The notes under the pieces: model-generated
What the model was told of the DNA's origin: nothing
What the model saw: only the letters and a program-made list of their open reading frames with translations
The model's database searches: none
Translations under genes and position numbers: made by a program
Shown: in pieces, positions 51,104 to 59,566 of the stretch
Layout of the letters: each line of letters starts with the position of its first letter
How positions within the stretch are numbered: position 1 is the stretch's first letter
From: Chryseobacterium sediminis
Lineage (GTDB): Bacteria; Bacteroidota; Bacteroidia; Flavobacteriales; Weeksellaceae
NCBI RefSeq assembly: GCF_008386505.1
Contig: NZ_VUNZ01000001.1
Location: forward strand, 1,667,937 to 1,731,936
Direction of reading: 5' to 3'
Length of the DNA: 64,000 nt

Positions 51104-51129
51104 AAAACTCCGGCTATTACCGGAGTTTT
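51104..51129 (-). terminator. Terminator of holB
   Basis: AAAACTCCGG-CTATTA-CCGGAGTTTT, 10-bp stem, T-rich end, immediately after the holB stop codon. The rest of the gap 50899-51103 shows nothing identifiable. Confidence 0.85.
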
Positions 51130-51131
51130 AT

Positions 51132-52250
51132 TTATGCGCTTTTGTGAATATATCTTGATAATTTTATCCCTAGATCAGTCCAGACAATTTTAGGATTTCC
51201 GTTTCGGGTAAGATGCAGATCGGCTGTATTGATTTCCTCTAAAATATGTTCAATATTCGCCCCGCTGATAAATTTTGAGAATCCTGTCCAGTTGAATCCA
51301 TTCACATTGATTTTTTTATATACCAGATTTTCGGACTGATAATTCTGAAGCAATGCCAGTCTGAAGATTTCTGAACAGTAGTTCAGGAAATTTTTCTGCT
51401 TTTCTCTGTTCCATCCGGCAATTTCTCTTGCCCAAAGAATAATACTTCTCAGATACTCAGGTTTCTTTTTTACCATAAAGGCATCTCTCACCCATTGTAC
51501 AAAAAGTTTTTCAAATTCATTGGTTTTATCTCCGGAATTCAACAGTTTTATGGCTTCATTAAGATCACCCTGCGCTTCATGAACAATCTCTTTCACTTTT
51601 TCTTCTGAAACAGAAAAGTTCTTTTTGAGATGGTTTTCAATATCCTCATCATGAATTCTCGGGATTTCTACAATCTGTGTTCTGGAAAGGATGGTAGGAA
51701 GAATATCATTGCTGCTTTCTGCTGTAAGGAGAATGATCGTTTTTGCGGGCGGTTCTTCTAAAAATTTCAGAAATTTGTTGGAAGCTGCAATATTCATTTT
51801 ATCAGCTCTCCATACGATAAGGATTTTGGTTCCTCCTTCAAAACTTTTCAAAGAAAACTTCTGATTCTGGTCATCAATTTCATCGGCAGAAATAAACAGC
51901 TGTTTGTTTTCAGACTCTAAGAAAGCAGTCCAGTCATCATAGCTTGCATAGGGAGAAGCCATGATCATTTCTCTGAATTCATCAAATTTATTCTTACTTA
52001 AAGAATTTCTGTTGTCAGTAAAAACAGGAAAGCTGAAATGCAGATCCAGGTGATTGAGATGTTCTACCTTCGCCGCAGCATGCTCATTTTCACGATTTAA
52101 AATCTCTTTTGCATAGGCCAAAACCATAGGCAGGGTTCCGTATCCCTCTTTTCCTACAAAAAGTTGAGCATGACTCACTCTGTTTTCGGCAATGCTTTCT
52201 CTAAGAAGTTTTTTCAGATTCGTCTGTCCGGCGATGTTCTCCCAATTCAT
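51132..52250 (-). CDS. holB: DNA polymerase III delta' subunit
   Basis: A 372-residue clamp-loader subunit. The N-terminal AAA+ domain starts MNWENIAGQTNLKKLLRESI and contains SHAQLFVGKEGYGTLPMVLA in the place of Walker A, DEIDDQNQKF, and KILIVWRADKMNIAASNKFLKFLEEPP, the delta' hallmark before sensor 1. The missing GKT in Walker A fits an ATP-inactive delta' subunit. C-terminal collar domain helical. Stand-alone core gene. Confidence 0.9.
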   Translation of the reverse strand: MNWENIAGQTNLKKLLRESIAENRVSHAQLFVGKEGYGTLPMVLAYAKEILNRENEHAAAKVEHLNHLDLHFSFPVFTDNRNSLSKNKFDEFREMIMASPYASYDDWTAFLESENKQLFISADEIDDQNQKFSLKSFEGGTKILIVWRADKMNIAASNKFLKFLEEPPAKTIILLTAESSNDILPTILSRTQIVEIPRIHDEDIENHLKKNFSVSEEKVKEIVHEAQGDLNEAIKLLNSGDKTNEFEKLFVQWVRDAFMVKKKPEYLRSIILWAREIAGWNREKQKNFLNYCSEIFRLALLQNYQSENLVYKKINVNGFNWTGFSKFISGANIEHILEEINTADLHLTRNGNPKIVWTDLGIKLSRYIHKSA

Positions 52251-52502
52251 GTTTCAAAGATAAAAAATCTTATCTCAATTTATAAAATTAAGTCTGCTTA
52301 AAATGCATAAAACTATAGATTGTAACTTTAAAAAGAGCATGACTCCTACTCTATTATAGGAAATATCAATAATTAGATTAGAATAAAACTTAAAATTAAA
52401 TTTTACACAATTTAATTTTAAACAATAAATTCACAGAGTGAAATTTTTCGTAAATTCATTACACTTTCACATCATTTTCAAATAATAAAAAATCGTACAC
52501 CA

Positions 52503-53822
52503 ATGGATACAAACCTGGAACAAAAGATCAAAAGAATATTTCAACAGCAGAAAGCCTTTTTCAAAACCAATCAGACAAAAGATATTGAATTCAGAAAAGC
52601 ACAATTAAGAAAATTTCGTGACGTTTTCTTAAAACATACGGATGATCTTTGTGAAGCCTTATCTATTGATCTGGGAAAAAGCAGAAAGGAAGCAGAGTAT
52701 GTGGAAATTCAAATTGTCATTAGCGAGCTGGATTATTTTCTGGAGAATATTGATGAATGGGCAAAACCAACACCCGTACCTTCAAAACCACATCCATCAG
52801 GAGCCGAAGTAATGAGCAAAGTAATGTATGAACCTTATGGTGTTACGTATATTATTGGTCCTTTCAATTATCCGGTTCAGCTTACATTCAGTCCGCTTAT
52901 CGGAGCTTTGGTTGCAGGAAATACAGCAATTCTAAAGCCTTCTGAAAATACGCCTCATGTTGCCCAGGTTCTTGAAAATATTGTAAAAGAATCTTTCGAT
53001 GAATCTTATGTAGCAGTCATTCAGGGAGCTATTGAAGAGAATACTCTGTTATTAAGCCTTCCTTTTGATTATATTTTCTTCACAGGAAGTCCGAACGTTG
53101 GAAAAATTGTGATGAAAGCTGCTGCAGAGCAATTAATTCCACTTGCTTTGGAACTTGGAGGAAAATCACCAACGATTGTTCATAAAGATGCCAATCTGGA
53201 TAAAGCAGTAGCAAGAATATCTTATGGAAAATGGATCAATTGCGGGCAAACCTGCGTTGCTCCGGACTATATTTATATCCACGAATCTGTAAAGGATGCA
53301 TTTATTGACAAGTTTAAAGCTCATTTAAATACCACTTATGAAGGCAATTCATTAGGAAAAATCGGGAAAATTGTAAGCCAAAATCAGATTAAACATTTGG
53401 CAGGTTATCTGGAAGCAGCTCCTGAAAAAGTAATTTATGGAGGAAGCTATGATCTGGAAACCCGTCATTTTGAAGCTACTTTAATGGATAATATCACATG
53501 GAACGATCAGGTAATGCAGCAGGAAATCTTTGGTCCTATCCTTCCTATTATGACATATAATGATATTAATGAGGCGCTGGAAGAAATAAACAACCGTCCA
53601 AAACCACTGGCACTCTATGTTTTCACAGAAAATCAGGAATTTGCAGATAACGTTTTGCATCATACCACGAGCGGAGATGCTGAGATCAACAGTACTATCA
53701 TTCATGTGGGTTCACATTATTTACCATTTGGAGGTGTGGGAACTTCAGGAATGGGAAAATACCATGGGAAGTTCAGTTTTGAAAGCTTTAGCCACAGACG
53801 TTCTGTGTTACAGGTAAAATAA
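52503..53822 (+). CDS. Aldehyde dehydrogenase, class-3-like
   Basis: A 439-residue NAD(P)-dependent aldehyde dehydrogenase of the short class-3/fatty-aldehyde type. Catalytic Glu E217 in LELGGKSPTIV and nucleophile C251 in CGQTCVAPDYI. It also has GPFNYPVQLTFSPLIGALVA near residue 120, and PFGGVGTSGMGKYHGKFSFE near the end. It lacks a signal peptide. Physiological substrate unknown. A terminator follows at 53850-53880. Confidence 0.92.
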   Translation: MDTNLEQKIKRIFQQQKAFFKTNQTKDIEFRKAQLRKFRDVFLKHTDDLCEALSIDLGKSRKEAEYVEIQIVISELDYFLENIDEWAKPTPVPSKPHPSGAEVMSKVMYEPYGVTYIIGPFNYPVQLTFSPLIGALVAGNTAILKPSENTPHVAQVLENIVKESFDESYVAVIQGAIEENTLLLSLPFDYIFFTGSPNVGKIVMKAAAEQLIPLALELGGKSPTIVHKDANLDKAVARISYGKWINCGQTCVAPDYIYIHESVKDAFIDKFKAHLNTTYEGNSLGKIGKIVSQNQIKHLAGYLEAAPEKVIYGGSYDLETRHFEATLMDNITWNDQVMQQEIFGPILPIMTYNDINEALEEINNRPKPLALYVFTENQEFADNVLHHTTSGDAEINSTIIHVGSHYLPFGGVGTSGMGKYHGKFSFESFSHRRSVLQVK

Positions 53823-53849
53823 TACATAGAGATGATAAATCCTATAAAC

Positions 53850-53880
53850 AAAGGCTGTCCAATATTGAACAGTCTTTTTT
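53850..53880 (+). terminator. Terminator of aldehyde dehydrogenase
   Basis: AAAGGCTGTCC-AATATT-GAACAGTCTTT with two mismatched or wobble pairs, then a T-run. Confidence 0.75.
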
Positions 53881-54020
53881 TATATAATAAAATTGATATT
53901 CTAATTGATGAAAATTTGCATTTTTCTTTGAAAGAAAGGCCCTTAACAAACTTTAACCACATATAATTTTTACAATTCATTAATATTTAAGATATTTGCG
54001 CATTGTTTTAAAAATAAAGA

Positions 54021-55328
54021 ATGAAAAAAATCTTTGTAGTATCATTCATATCAGTTGGATATTTTCTGAATGCACAGAGTCTAAGCAACTCGCCGTATGC
54101 AACTTATGGAATTGGGGATGTGAAATATGATAATACGATCGAGACTACTTCTATGGGAGGTATATCAACTGCTTTTATAAGTGATTTCACGAGTAGTTTC
54201 AATTTTGCCAACCCGGCAAACAACGCCAATTTTGAACTTACGAGTATCAGACTGGAAGCTACCAATGAAAACAACTATTTCAAATCGAACTATAACGATA
54301 TGAAATCTACAAAGCATTCTACGTATCTTTCCAATATTTCGCTTGCATTTCCATTATCTTCAAAAGTGAAAATGGGGATCTCTTATCAGCCATACAGTTC
54401 TAAAAGTTATGACATCGTAAATGAACAACTGGCAGCAGACGGAACTCCACTGTATAAAAATAACTTTAAAGGCAGCGGAACATTGAATACTGCACAGGTT
54501 GCTGTTTCTTATAAAATTAATCAGGAACTTTCTGTAGGAGCAAGAGCGAACCTTTATTTTGGAGACCTTAATGACCTTAATGAATTCCGTGCGTACAACC
54601 CTGCTACAGGCAGTTACGCTGGTGAATATGTTAATGGTTATCAGACTAAAAACAGAGTCAGAAACTTTAACTTTACGCTCGGTACAAGCTACCAGACTTT
54701 AAATACCCGTACTGATAAAAAGTTCACAGTAGGAGCTACTGCTACTTTTGGGAACACCAGTAATATGACTACTGAATACATCAACAGTACTTACAGATAC
54801 TCTGATGCTCAGGAAACCAATAAGGTATATGAAACAATCATAGATCAGCAGGAAACAAAATCTAAAAACCTTCTTCCATTACAGGCATCCGTAGGGGTTG
54901 GATATGGAAGTGAAAACCATTGGTTCCTATCAGGACAGGTGGATTATAAAAAAGGAGAAGATATCTCTTATTTCGGTAAAACTTTCGACTTTCAGGATAC
55001 GTACAGAATTTCTGCCGGTGGATGGTACTTACCTAACTATAATAACTTCAGAAGCTATTTCTCAAGGGTTATCTACAGATATGGAGCTTTCTATGAGAGA
55101 GGAAATCTTAAACTGGAAGGAACAAGCATCAACAAATTCGGTATTTCTGCAGGGGTTATGCTTCCATTCAAAAACAGTAGTATCACAAGAATGAGTGGTC
55201 TTGAAATAGGACTTGAAGTAGGTAAAAGAGGAACTCTTAAAAATAACCTGATCAATCAGAACTTTATCAACCTGAAAATCGGCTTTAATTTTGCTGACAA
55301 GTGGTTCAGAAAGACTCTTTATAACTAG
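54021..55328 (+). CDS. Outer-membrane beta-barrel protein
   Basis: A 435-residue exported protein (signal ends LNAQ). The mature start SNSPYATYGIGDVKYDNTIE and TTSMGGISTAFISDFTSSFN is typical of FadL-like or OmpP1-like barrels in Bacteroidota, which begin with a 'SMGG.....NPA' region. Many amphipathic strands follow and it ends KIGFNFADKWFRKTLYN. The lptC start codon lies 1 bp after its stop, so the two share a transcript and the barrel may be tied to envelope assembly. Its cargo is unknown. Confidence 0.82.
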   Translation: MKKIFVVSFISVGYFLNAQSLSNSPYATYGIGDVKYDNTIETTSMGGISTAFISDFTSSFNFANPANNANFELTSIRLEATNENNYFKSNYNDMKSTKHSTYLSNISLAFPLSSKVKMGISYQPYSSKSYDIVNEQLAADGTPLYKNNFKGSGTLNTAQVAVSYKINQELSVGARANLYFGDLNDLNEFRAYNPATGSYAGEYVNGYQTKNRVRNFNFTLGTSYQTLNTRTDKKFTVGATATFGNTSNMTTEYINSTYRYSDAQETNKVYETIIDQQETKSKNLLPLQASVGVGYGSENHWFLSGQVDYKKGEDISYFGKTFDFQDTYRISAGGWYLPNYNNFRSYFSRVIYRYGAFYERGNLKLEGTSINKFGISAGVMLPFKNSSITRMSGLEIGLEVGKRGTLKNNLINQNFINLKIGFNFADKWFRKTLYN

Positions 55329-55329
55329 A

Positions 55330-55920
55330 ATGAATTTTTCAAAAAAAATATCATATAAAAATATAGCATGCCTTTTTAGTTGTGCTATATTTTTTATATT
55401 GACATCCTGTGAAGAGGATCTTACCAAGAGAAATGGCAGCCAAAGCAAAAACTTCCCTTCACAGATTATCAATAATGCCAATATTATACAGCGTGACTCC
55501 GGCTTTGTTACTTTAAAAGCCAAAGCGCCCATCATTGAAAAGTATGAACTGATCGACAGCCCGTATGTAGTAGCCAGAAAAGGAATCGACATTGAGTTTT
55601 TTGATAAAAAGAAGCCTAAGGTTCCCGGAAGGATTACAGCTAAATATGCCCGTATTTTTGAGTATAAAAGATTCTACGAAGCAAAAGGTGACGTAAGGAT
55701 AAAAACCAATGAAGGGCAGAGATTTGCAATGCAAAGCATTTATTGGGATCAAAGAAAAAACAGAATCTATACTAAAGATACAGTATATGTTACCATGGAA
55801 GACGGTTCTACACTAGTAGGTGCCAATGGAATGACCGCGAAGGATGACTTTTCTGAATATACTTTCTATAACAATTCAGGAGATTTCAGCTCAAAGAGAA
55901 TTTCTGAGAATAAAAAATAA
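55330..55920 (+). CDS. lptC: LPS export protein LptC
   Basis: A 196-residue LptC-like protein, the inner-membrane link that passes LPS from LptBFG to the periplasmic bridge. The ATG at 55330 gives a signal/anchor with lipobox ILTSC, then the OstA/LptC-like beta-jellyroll: GIDIEFFDKKKPKVPGRITA, YEAKGDVRIKTNEGQRFAM and TKDTVYVTMEDGSTLVGANG. As in other Bacteroidota it appears as a lipoprotein. Translationally adjacent to the upstream barrel gene and 12 bp before anmK. Confidence 0.88.
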   Translation: MNFSKKISYKNIACLFSCAIFFILTSCEEDLTKRNGSQSKNFPSQIINNANIIQRDSGFVTLKAKAPIIEKYELIDSPYVVARKGIDIEFFDKKKPKVPGRITAKYARIFEYKRFYEAKGDVRIKTNEGQRFAMQSIYWDQRKNRIYTKDTVYVTMEDGSTLVGANGMTAKDDFSEYTFYNNSGDFSSKRISENKK

Positions 55921-55932
55921 TCCAAAAAAAGA

Positions 55933-56976
55933 ATGAAAGCGCTGGCTATTGGACTGATGTCCGGGACAAGTCTGGACGGTCTGGATATCTGTCTTGCTGA
56001 ATTTGAAAAACAAGACAAATGGACCTTTCAGATCCTGAAAGCCGAGACAATCCCCTATTCTGAGGATTGGGAAAACAAGCTTAGAAACTCCATTCATCTT
56101 TCAGCTGAAGACTTACTGGAACTGAATTCAGAATATGGCTTTTACCTTGGTCGGCAGGTGAAAGAATTCATTCATAAACATCAGCTCGAAAATATCAGCC
56201 TGATTGCCTCTCATGGTCATACGATTTTCCATCAGCCTGAGCGAAAATTTACCCTTCAGATTGGTGACGGCAGAGCAATCAAGTTGGAAACCGGATTACC
56301 CGTTATCTACGATTTCAGAAGCCAGGATGTGCTGATGAATGGAAACGGAGCCCCACTGGTTCCTATAGGTGATGAGTTACTTTTTTCAGAGTACAACGCC
56401 TGTTTAAACCTTGGCGGATTTTCCAATATTTCTTTACAATCAGACGGAAAAAGAATAGCTTTTGATATAGCTCCTGTTAATATTATTTTGAATCATTTGG
56501 CACAACAAATCAACAAAAGTTTTGATGAAAACGGAGAGCTAGCTCAAAAAGGAGAAATAAATGAAACTTTACTGAATGATCTTAATTCTTTAGATTTTTA
56601 TCAGCATTCGCACCCAAAATCTTTGGGAATCGAATGGTGTTATGAACATATATTTCCAGCTCTTAAAAATATTGAAATCCTAGATGCTCTCGCCACTTTT
56701 ACAGAGCATACCGCACAACAGATCGCCAATGTTATTAATAAAAATAACATAAAGAATATCCTTATTACTGGCGGAGGTGCTTACAACTCATTTTTAATTG
56801 AAAAAATAAAATCAAAAACCCCAACTGAAGTGCTCATCCCTAAAAAAGAAATCATTGATTATAAGGAAGCTCTGATCTTCGCTTTTATGGGGGTTTTAAA
56901 GATAAATAACGAAGTGAATGTACTTTCTTCCGCTACAGGAAGTCTCTATGACCACTGTTCAGGAGTCATAGCATAA
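55933..56976 (+). CDS. anmK: Anhydro-N-acetylmuramic acid kinase
   Basis: A 347-residue kinase that phosphorylates and opens 1,6-anhydro-MurNAc during peptidoglycan recycling. Family motifs are GLMSGTSLDGLDICLAEF at the N-terminus, SLIASHGHTIFHQPERKF, VIYDFRSQDVLMNGNGAPLV and ILITGGGAYNSFLIEKI. It follows lptC by 12 bp, giving an envelope-themed operon 54021-56976. Confidence 0.94.
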   Translation: MKALAIGLMSGTSLDGLDICLAEFEKQDKWTFQILKAETIPYSEDWENKLRNSIHLSAEDLLELNSEYGFYLGRQVKEFIHKHQLENISLIASHGHTIFHQPERKFTLQIGDGRAIKLETGLPVIYDFRSQDVLMNGNGAPLVPIGDELLFSEYNACLNLGGFSNISLQSDGKRIAFDIAPVNIILNHLAQQINKSFDENGELAQKGEINETLLNDLNSLDFYQHSHPKSLGIEWCYEHIFPALKNIEILDALATFTEHTAQQIANVINKNNIKNILITGGGAYNSFLIEKIKSKTPTEVLIPKKEIIDYKEALIFAFMGVLKINNEVNVLSSATGSLYDHCSGVIA

Positions 56977-56996
56977 ATTTCATATCAAAAAACAAA

Positions 56997-57019
56997 AAAA
57001 CCTTCAAAAAGAAGGTTTT
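56997..57019. terminator. Bidirectional terminator anmK/57024
   Basis: AAAACCTTC-AAAAA-GAAGGTTTT between the convergent anmK and SRPBCC genes. Confidence 0.8.
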
Positions 57020-57023
57020 CATA

Positions 57024-57413
57024 TTATTTATAGGCTTCGATTTTATCGGTAAGCGTATTGATAAAATTCTGTAACGGTTTTTCTACCATCATTTTGATGA
57101 ATGGGTTGAATTTCCCTTCAAATAACATCTGAACTTCAGTCTGGTTATCATTGATAGGGTTCAAAGTTGCCGTTAAAGTGAAGTCCAGGCTTGAACTTGC
57201 AGATCTTAAAACAGCTTTTTGATCATCCACTTCATCTATTTTTAACGCAATTTCCGGCATTCCCTGTAATCCGAATTTAAATCCGTTATCTCTTGTTTCA
57301 AATTTTTGAAGACCATCCGGCATAAAATCTTTATAATTTTCAGGTGATTTCAGTAACTCGGTAAGTTCTTTAGATGATTTATTGACAATAATCTTTCGTC
57401 CTTCTAAATTCAT
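57024..57413 (-). CDS. SRPBCC-fold protein
   Basis: A 129-residue protein resembling the SRPBCC/START-like polyketide-cyclase family that is common in flavobacteria: SKELTELLKSPENYKDFMPD at the start, strands through LTATLNPINDNQTEVQMLFE, and a long C-terminal helix (MVEKPLQNFINTLTDKIEAY). Likely binds a hydrophobic ligand; function unknown. Divergent from the Nudix gene with 36 bp between starts. Confidence 0.82.
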   Translation of the reverse strand: MNLEGRKIIVNKSSKELTELLKSPENYKDFMPDGLQKFETRDNGFKFGLQGMPEIALKIDEVDDQKAVLRSASSSLDFTLTATLNPINDNQTEVQMLFEGKFNPFIKMMVEKPLQNFINTLTDKIEAYK

Positions 57414-57449
57414 TTTTTATTTTTGTATTTAAATTCTTAACTATTACAA

Positions 57450-58067
57450 ATGTATAAAGTTTTTGTCAACGAAAAAAAATTATTGATATCTAAGCATCCG
57501 GAAGAGCTTGAAAAAAAGCTTAGGTATGAAAATTATACAACTTTAGAGATCGCTTTAGATCTTCTGGAGAATACTTCTGTACAGGAACTCAATGTATACG
57601 GAGAGAATTTGGATGAAATACGGCAGGAATTCCAAAAACTTTTCAGAATTATAGAAGCGGCAGGGGGCCTTGTTAATAACCCTGAAGGAAAGATTCTTTT
57701 TATTAAAAGGCTCGGCAAATGGGATCTTCCGAAGGGTAAGATGGAAAAAGGAGAGTCCAGAGAAGAGTCTGCAGTAAGAGAAATAGAAGAAGAAACCGGC
57801 CTGAGTGATGTTGAGCTGGGAAAATTCATCAATACCACCTACCATATCTATGTAGAAAGAAATGGTGAAAAAATCTTAAAATGTACTCATTGGTTTGAAA
57901 TGAACTTTGACGGAGAAGATACTTCCAAACCGCAAATAGAAGAAGGCATTACCGAGGTGGCATGGAAAACGACATCAGAAATTGAGCATGAAGTTTTTCC
58001 AAGTACCTTCAAAAATATTATCCTGATTGTACAGGAATTCTGGGATATAAAGAAGTTGGAAGCTTAA
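57450..58067 (+). CDS. Nudix hydrolase
   Basis: A 205-residue Nudix pyrophosphatase. An N-terminal extension (to about 75) precedes the Nudix domain, with the full box GKMEKGESREESAVREIEEE (GX5EX7REUXEEXGU pattern, continuing TGL). The long N-terminal extension suggests a two-domain protein. Substrate (nucleotide, diadenosine or other diphosphate) cannot be assigned. Confidence 0.9.
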   Translation: MYKVFVNEKKLLISKHPEELEKKLRYENYTTLEIALDLLENTSVQELNVYGENLDEIRQEFQKLFRIIEAAGGLVNNPEGKILFIKRLGKWDLPKGKMEKGESREESAVREIEEETGLSDVELGKFINTTYHIYVERNGEKILKCTHWFEMNFDGEDTSKPQIEEGITEVAWKTTSEIEHEVFPSTFKNIILIVQEFWDIKKLEA

Positions 58068-58084
58068 AGGCCAGAAGCTGGAAG

Positions 58085-58130
58085 AAGGAGGCTGGAAGTT
58101 ATTATTCAACAACTTTCAACCTCCTTTTTT
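58085..58130 (+). terminator. Terminator after Nudix gene
   Basis: GGAGG...GAAGTT pairs with AACTTT...CCTCC around a loop, followed by TTTTTTCTTTTT. The 58068-58100 part also carries a GGAAG/GCTGG purine-rich repeat of the kind seen in Chryseobacterium spacers. Confidence 0.65.
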
Positions 58131-58140
58131 CTTTTTATAA

Positions 58141-59412
58141 TTAAACAAAGTCGATTAGCTTTTCCAAAGCAATCCCCCTGGAGCCTTTCAACAATATATT
58201 TTCAGACTGAATTTTATTCTGTTTTAAATATTCTATTAGGACAGTTGTATTTTCAAAAGCAAGATCTGAAGAATTAACCTCTTTGAAATGTTTTCCTACT
58301 GTGATAATTTCATTGAAGTTAAGATCCTGAGCCAATTTTAAGATGTTCTGATGTTCTTTTTCACTTTCATCACCCAATTCCAGCATATCTCCGATAATAA
58401 TAGTTTTACTGCCTTCAAAACTGATGAAATTATTTAGTGAAGCAGTCATAGAGCTTGGGTTAGCATTATAGGTGTCCAGCACCAGAGTTCTCCCCTCTTT
58501 TTTCACAACCTGCGATCTCATATTGGTAGGTGTATACAATTCCAGAGCGTGTTTTATTTTTTCAAAACTAATTCCGAAATGAAGTCCCAGAGTTGCCGCT
58601 GCACAAAGATTGGTGAAGTTATATTCTCCAGTCAGTTTTGAAACTGCTTTTACTCCCTGATAAGTCAATCCTACAAAATGTTCTGCAGAAAAAGATTCAA
58701 AATTGTAATCTGATGTATCTTTTCCAAAAGTAATCTTAGGTAAATAGTTTTCAGTTTTCTCGGCTTGGATAGGATCATTTTCATTAACAAGAATAGTTCT
58801 GTTATTGTTTTTAAGATAATCGTAAAGCTCAGACTTTCCTTTAATCACACCTTCAAAACCTCCGAATCCTTCTAAATGAGCTTTCCCAAAATTGGTGATA
58901 TACCCAAAATCAGGTTGGGCAATGGTACACAGAAACTCAATTTCTTTCTGATGATTAGCACCCATTTCAATTACGGCCATTTCATGTTCCGGTTTAATGG
59001 AAAGAATTGTCAAAGGAACTCCGATATGGTTATTCAGATTTCCAAATGTATACTGCACATTATATTTTTCCGAAAGGACAGCATGAATCAATTCTTTGGT
59101 AGTCGTTTTTCCATTACTTCCCGTAAGCCCGATAAAAGGAATGGTAAGTTTGCTTCTATGATAAAGAGACAATTGCTGTAAAAATTCAAGAGTAGACGGA
59201 ACATAGAAAATATTTTTATCTCTGTTTTCAAACTCCGGAAGTTCAACAATTACGGCCAAAGCTCCATCTTCTATGGCTTTTTCTGCTAATGTAGCTGCAT
59301 TGAAATTCTCACCGGAAAAGGCAAAGAAAATATCGTTCTCTGCTATTTTTCTGCTGTCAATAGTCACTTTCGCAGCCTGCAGAAATAAAGGATAAAACTG
59401 TTCTATATTCAT
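58141..59412 (-). CDS. murF: UDP-MurNAc-tripeptide:D-Ala-D-Ala ligase
   Basis: A 423-residue MurF that adds D-Ala-D-Ala to the peptidoglycan precursor. It has the N-terminal domain with TIDSRKIAENDIFFAFSGEN, the ATP site FIGLTGSNGKTTTKELIHAV, VIEMGANHQKEIEFL, and the C-terminal ligase domain with TLVLDTYNANPSSMTASLNN. I use the ATG at 59412, since the 13 residues from the upstream ATG at 59451 have no counterpart in the family. Transcribed after gldJ, which has its own terminator. Confidence 0.94.
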   Translation of the reverse strand: MNIEQFYPLFLQAAKVTIDSRKIAENDIFFAFSGENFNAATLAEKAIEDGALAVIVELPEFENRDKNIFYVPSTLEFLQQLSLYHRSKLTIPFIGLTGSNGKTTTKELIHAVLSEKYNVQYTFGNLNNHIGVPLTILSIKPEHEMAVIEMGANHQKEIEFLCTIAQPDFGYITNFGKAHLEGFGGFEGVIKGKSELYDYLKNNNRTILVNENDPIQAEKTENYLPKITFGKDTSDYNFESFSAEHFVGLTYQGVKAVSKLTGEYNFTNLCAAATLGLHFGISFEKIKHALELYTPTNMRSQVVKKEGRTLVLDTYNANPSSMTASLNNFISFEGSKTIIIGDMLELGDESEKEHQNILKLAQDLNFNEIITVGKHFKEVNSSDLAFENTTVLIEYLKQNKIQSENILLKGSRGIALEKLIDFV

Positions 59413-59513
59413 GTGGAAATATATATTATTTTTTAAAAGAGGTATATGCAACCGCCAAATCTATAGGAATATTTCAGACTTTTTAACCCAAGCGATTTCA
59501 TGGTTCAAAAATA

Positions 59514-59545
59514 AAAAAACCTTCCGAAAGTTCGGAAGGTTTTTT
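59514..59545. terminator. Terminator between gldJ and murF
   Basis: A near-perfect hairpin: AAAAAACCTTCCGAA / TTCGGAAGGTTTTTT with a 2-base centre; T-rich on both strands. It ends the gldJ transcript. Confidence 0.9.
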
Positions 59546-59566
59546 ATAAGTATTTTTTGATAAATA

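Noticed and set aside
51132..52250. Degenerate Walker A in the clamp-loader gene considered as a damaged dnaX
   Set aside because: Length, the FLEEPP motif and the lack of a zinc module fit delta' (holB), which normally lacks ATPase activity.
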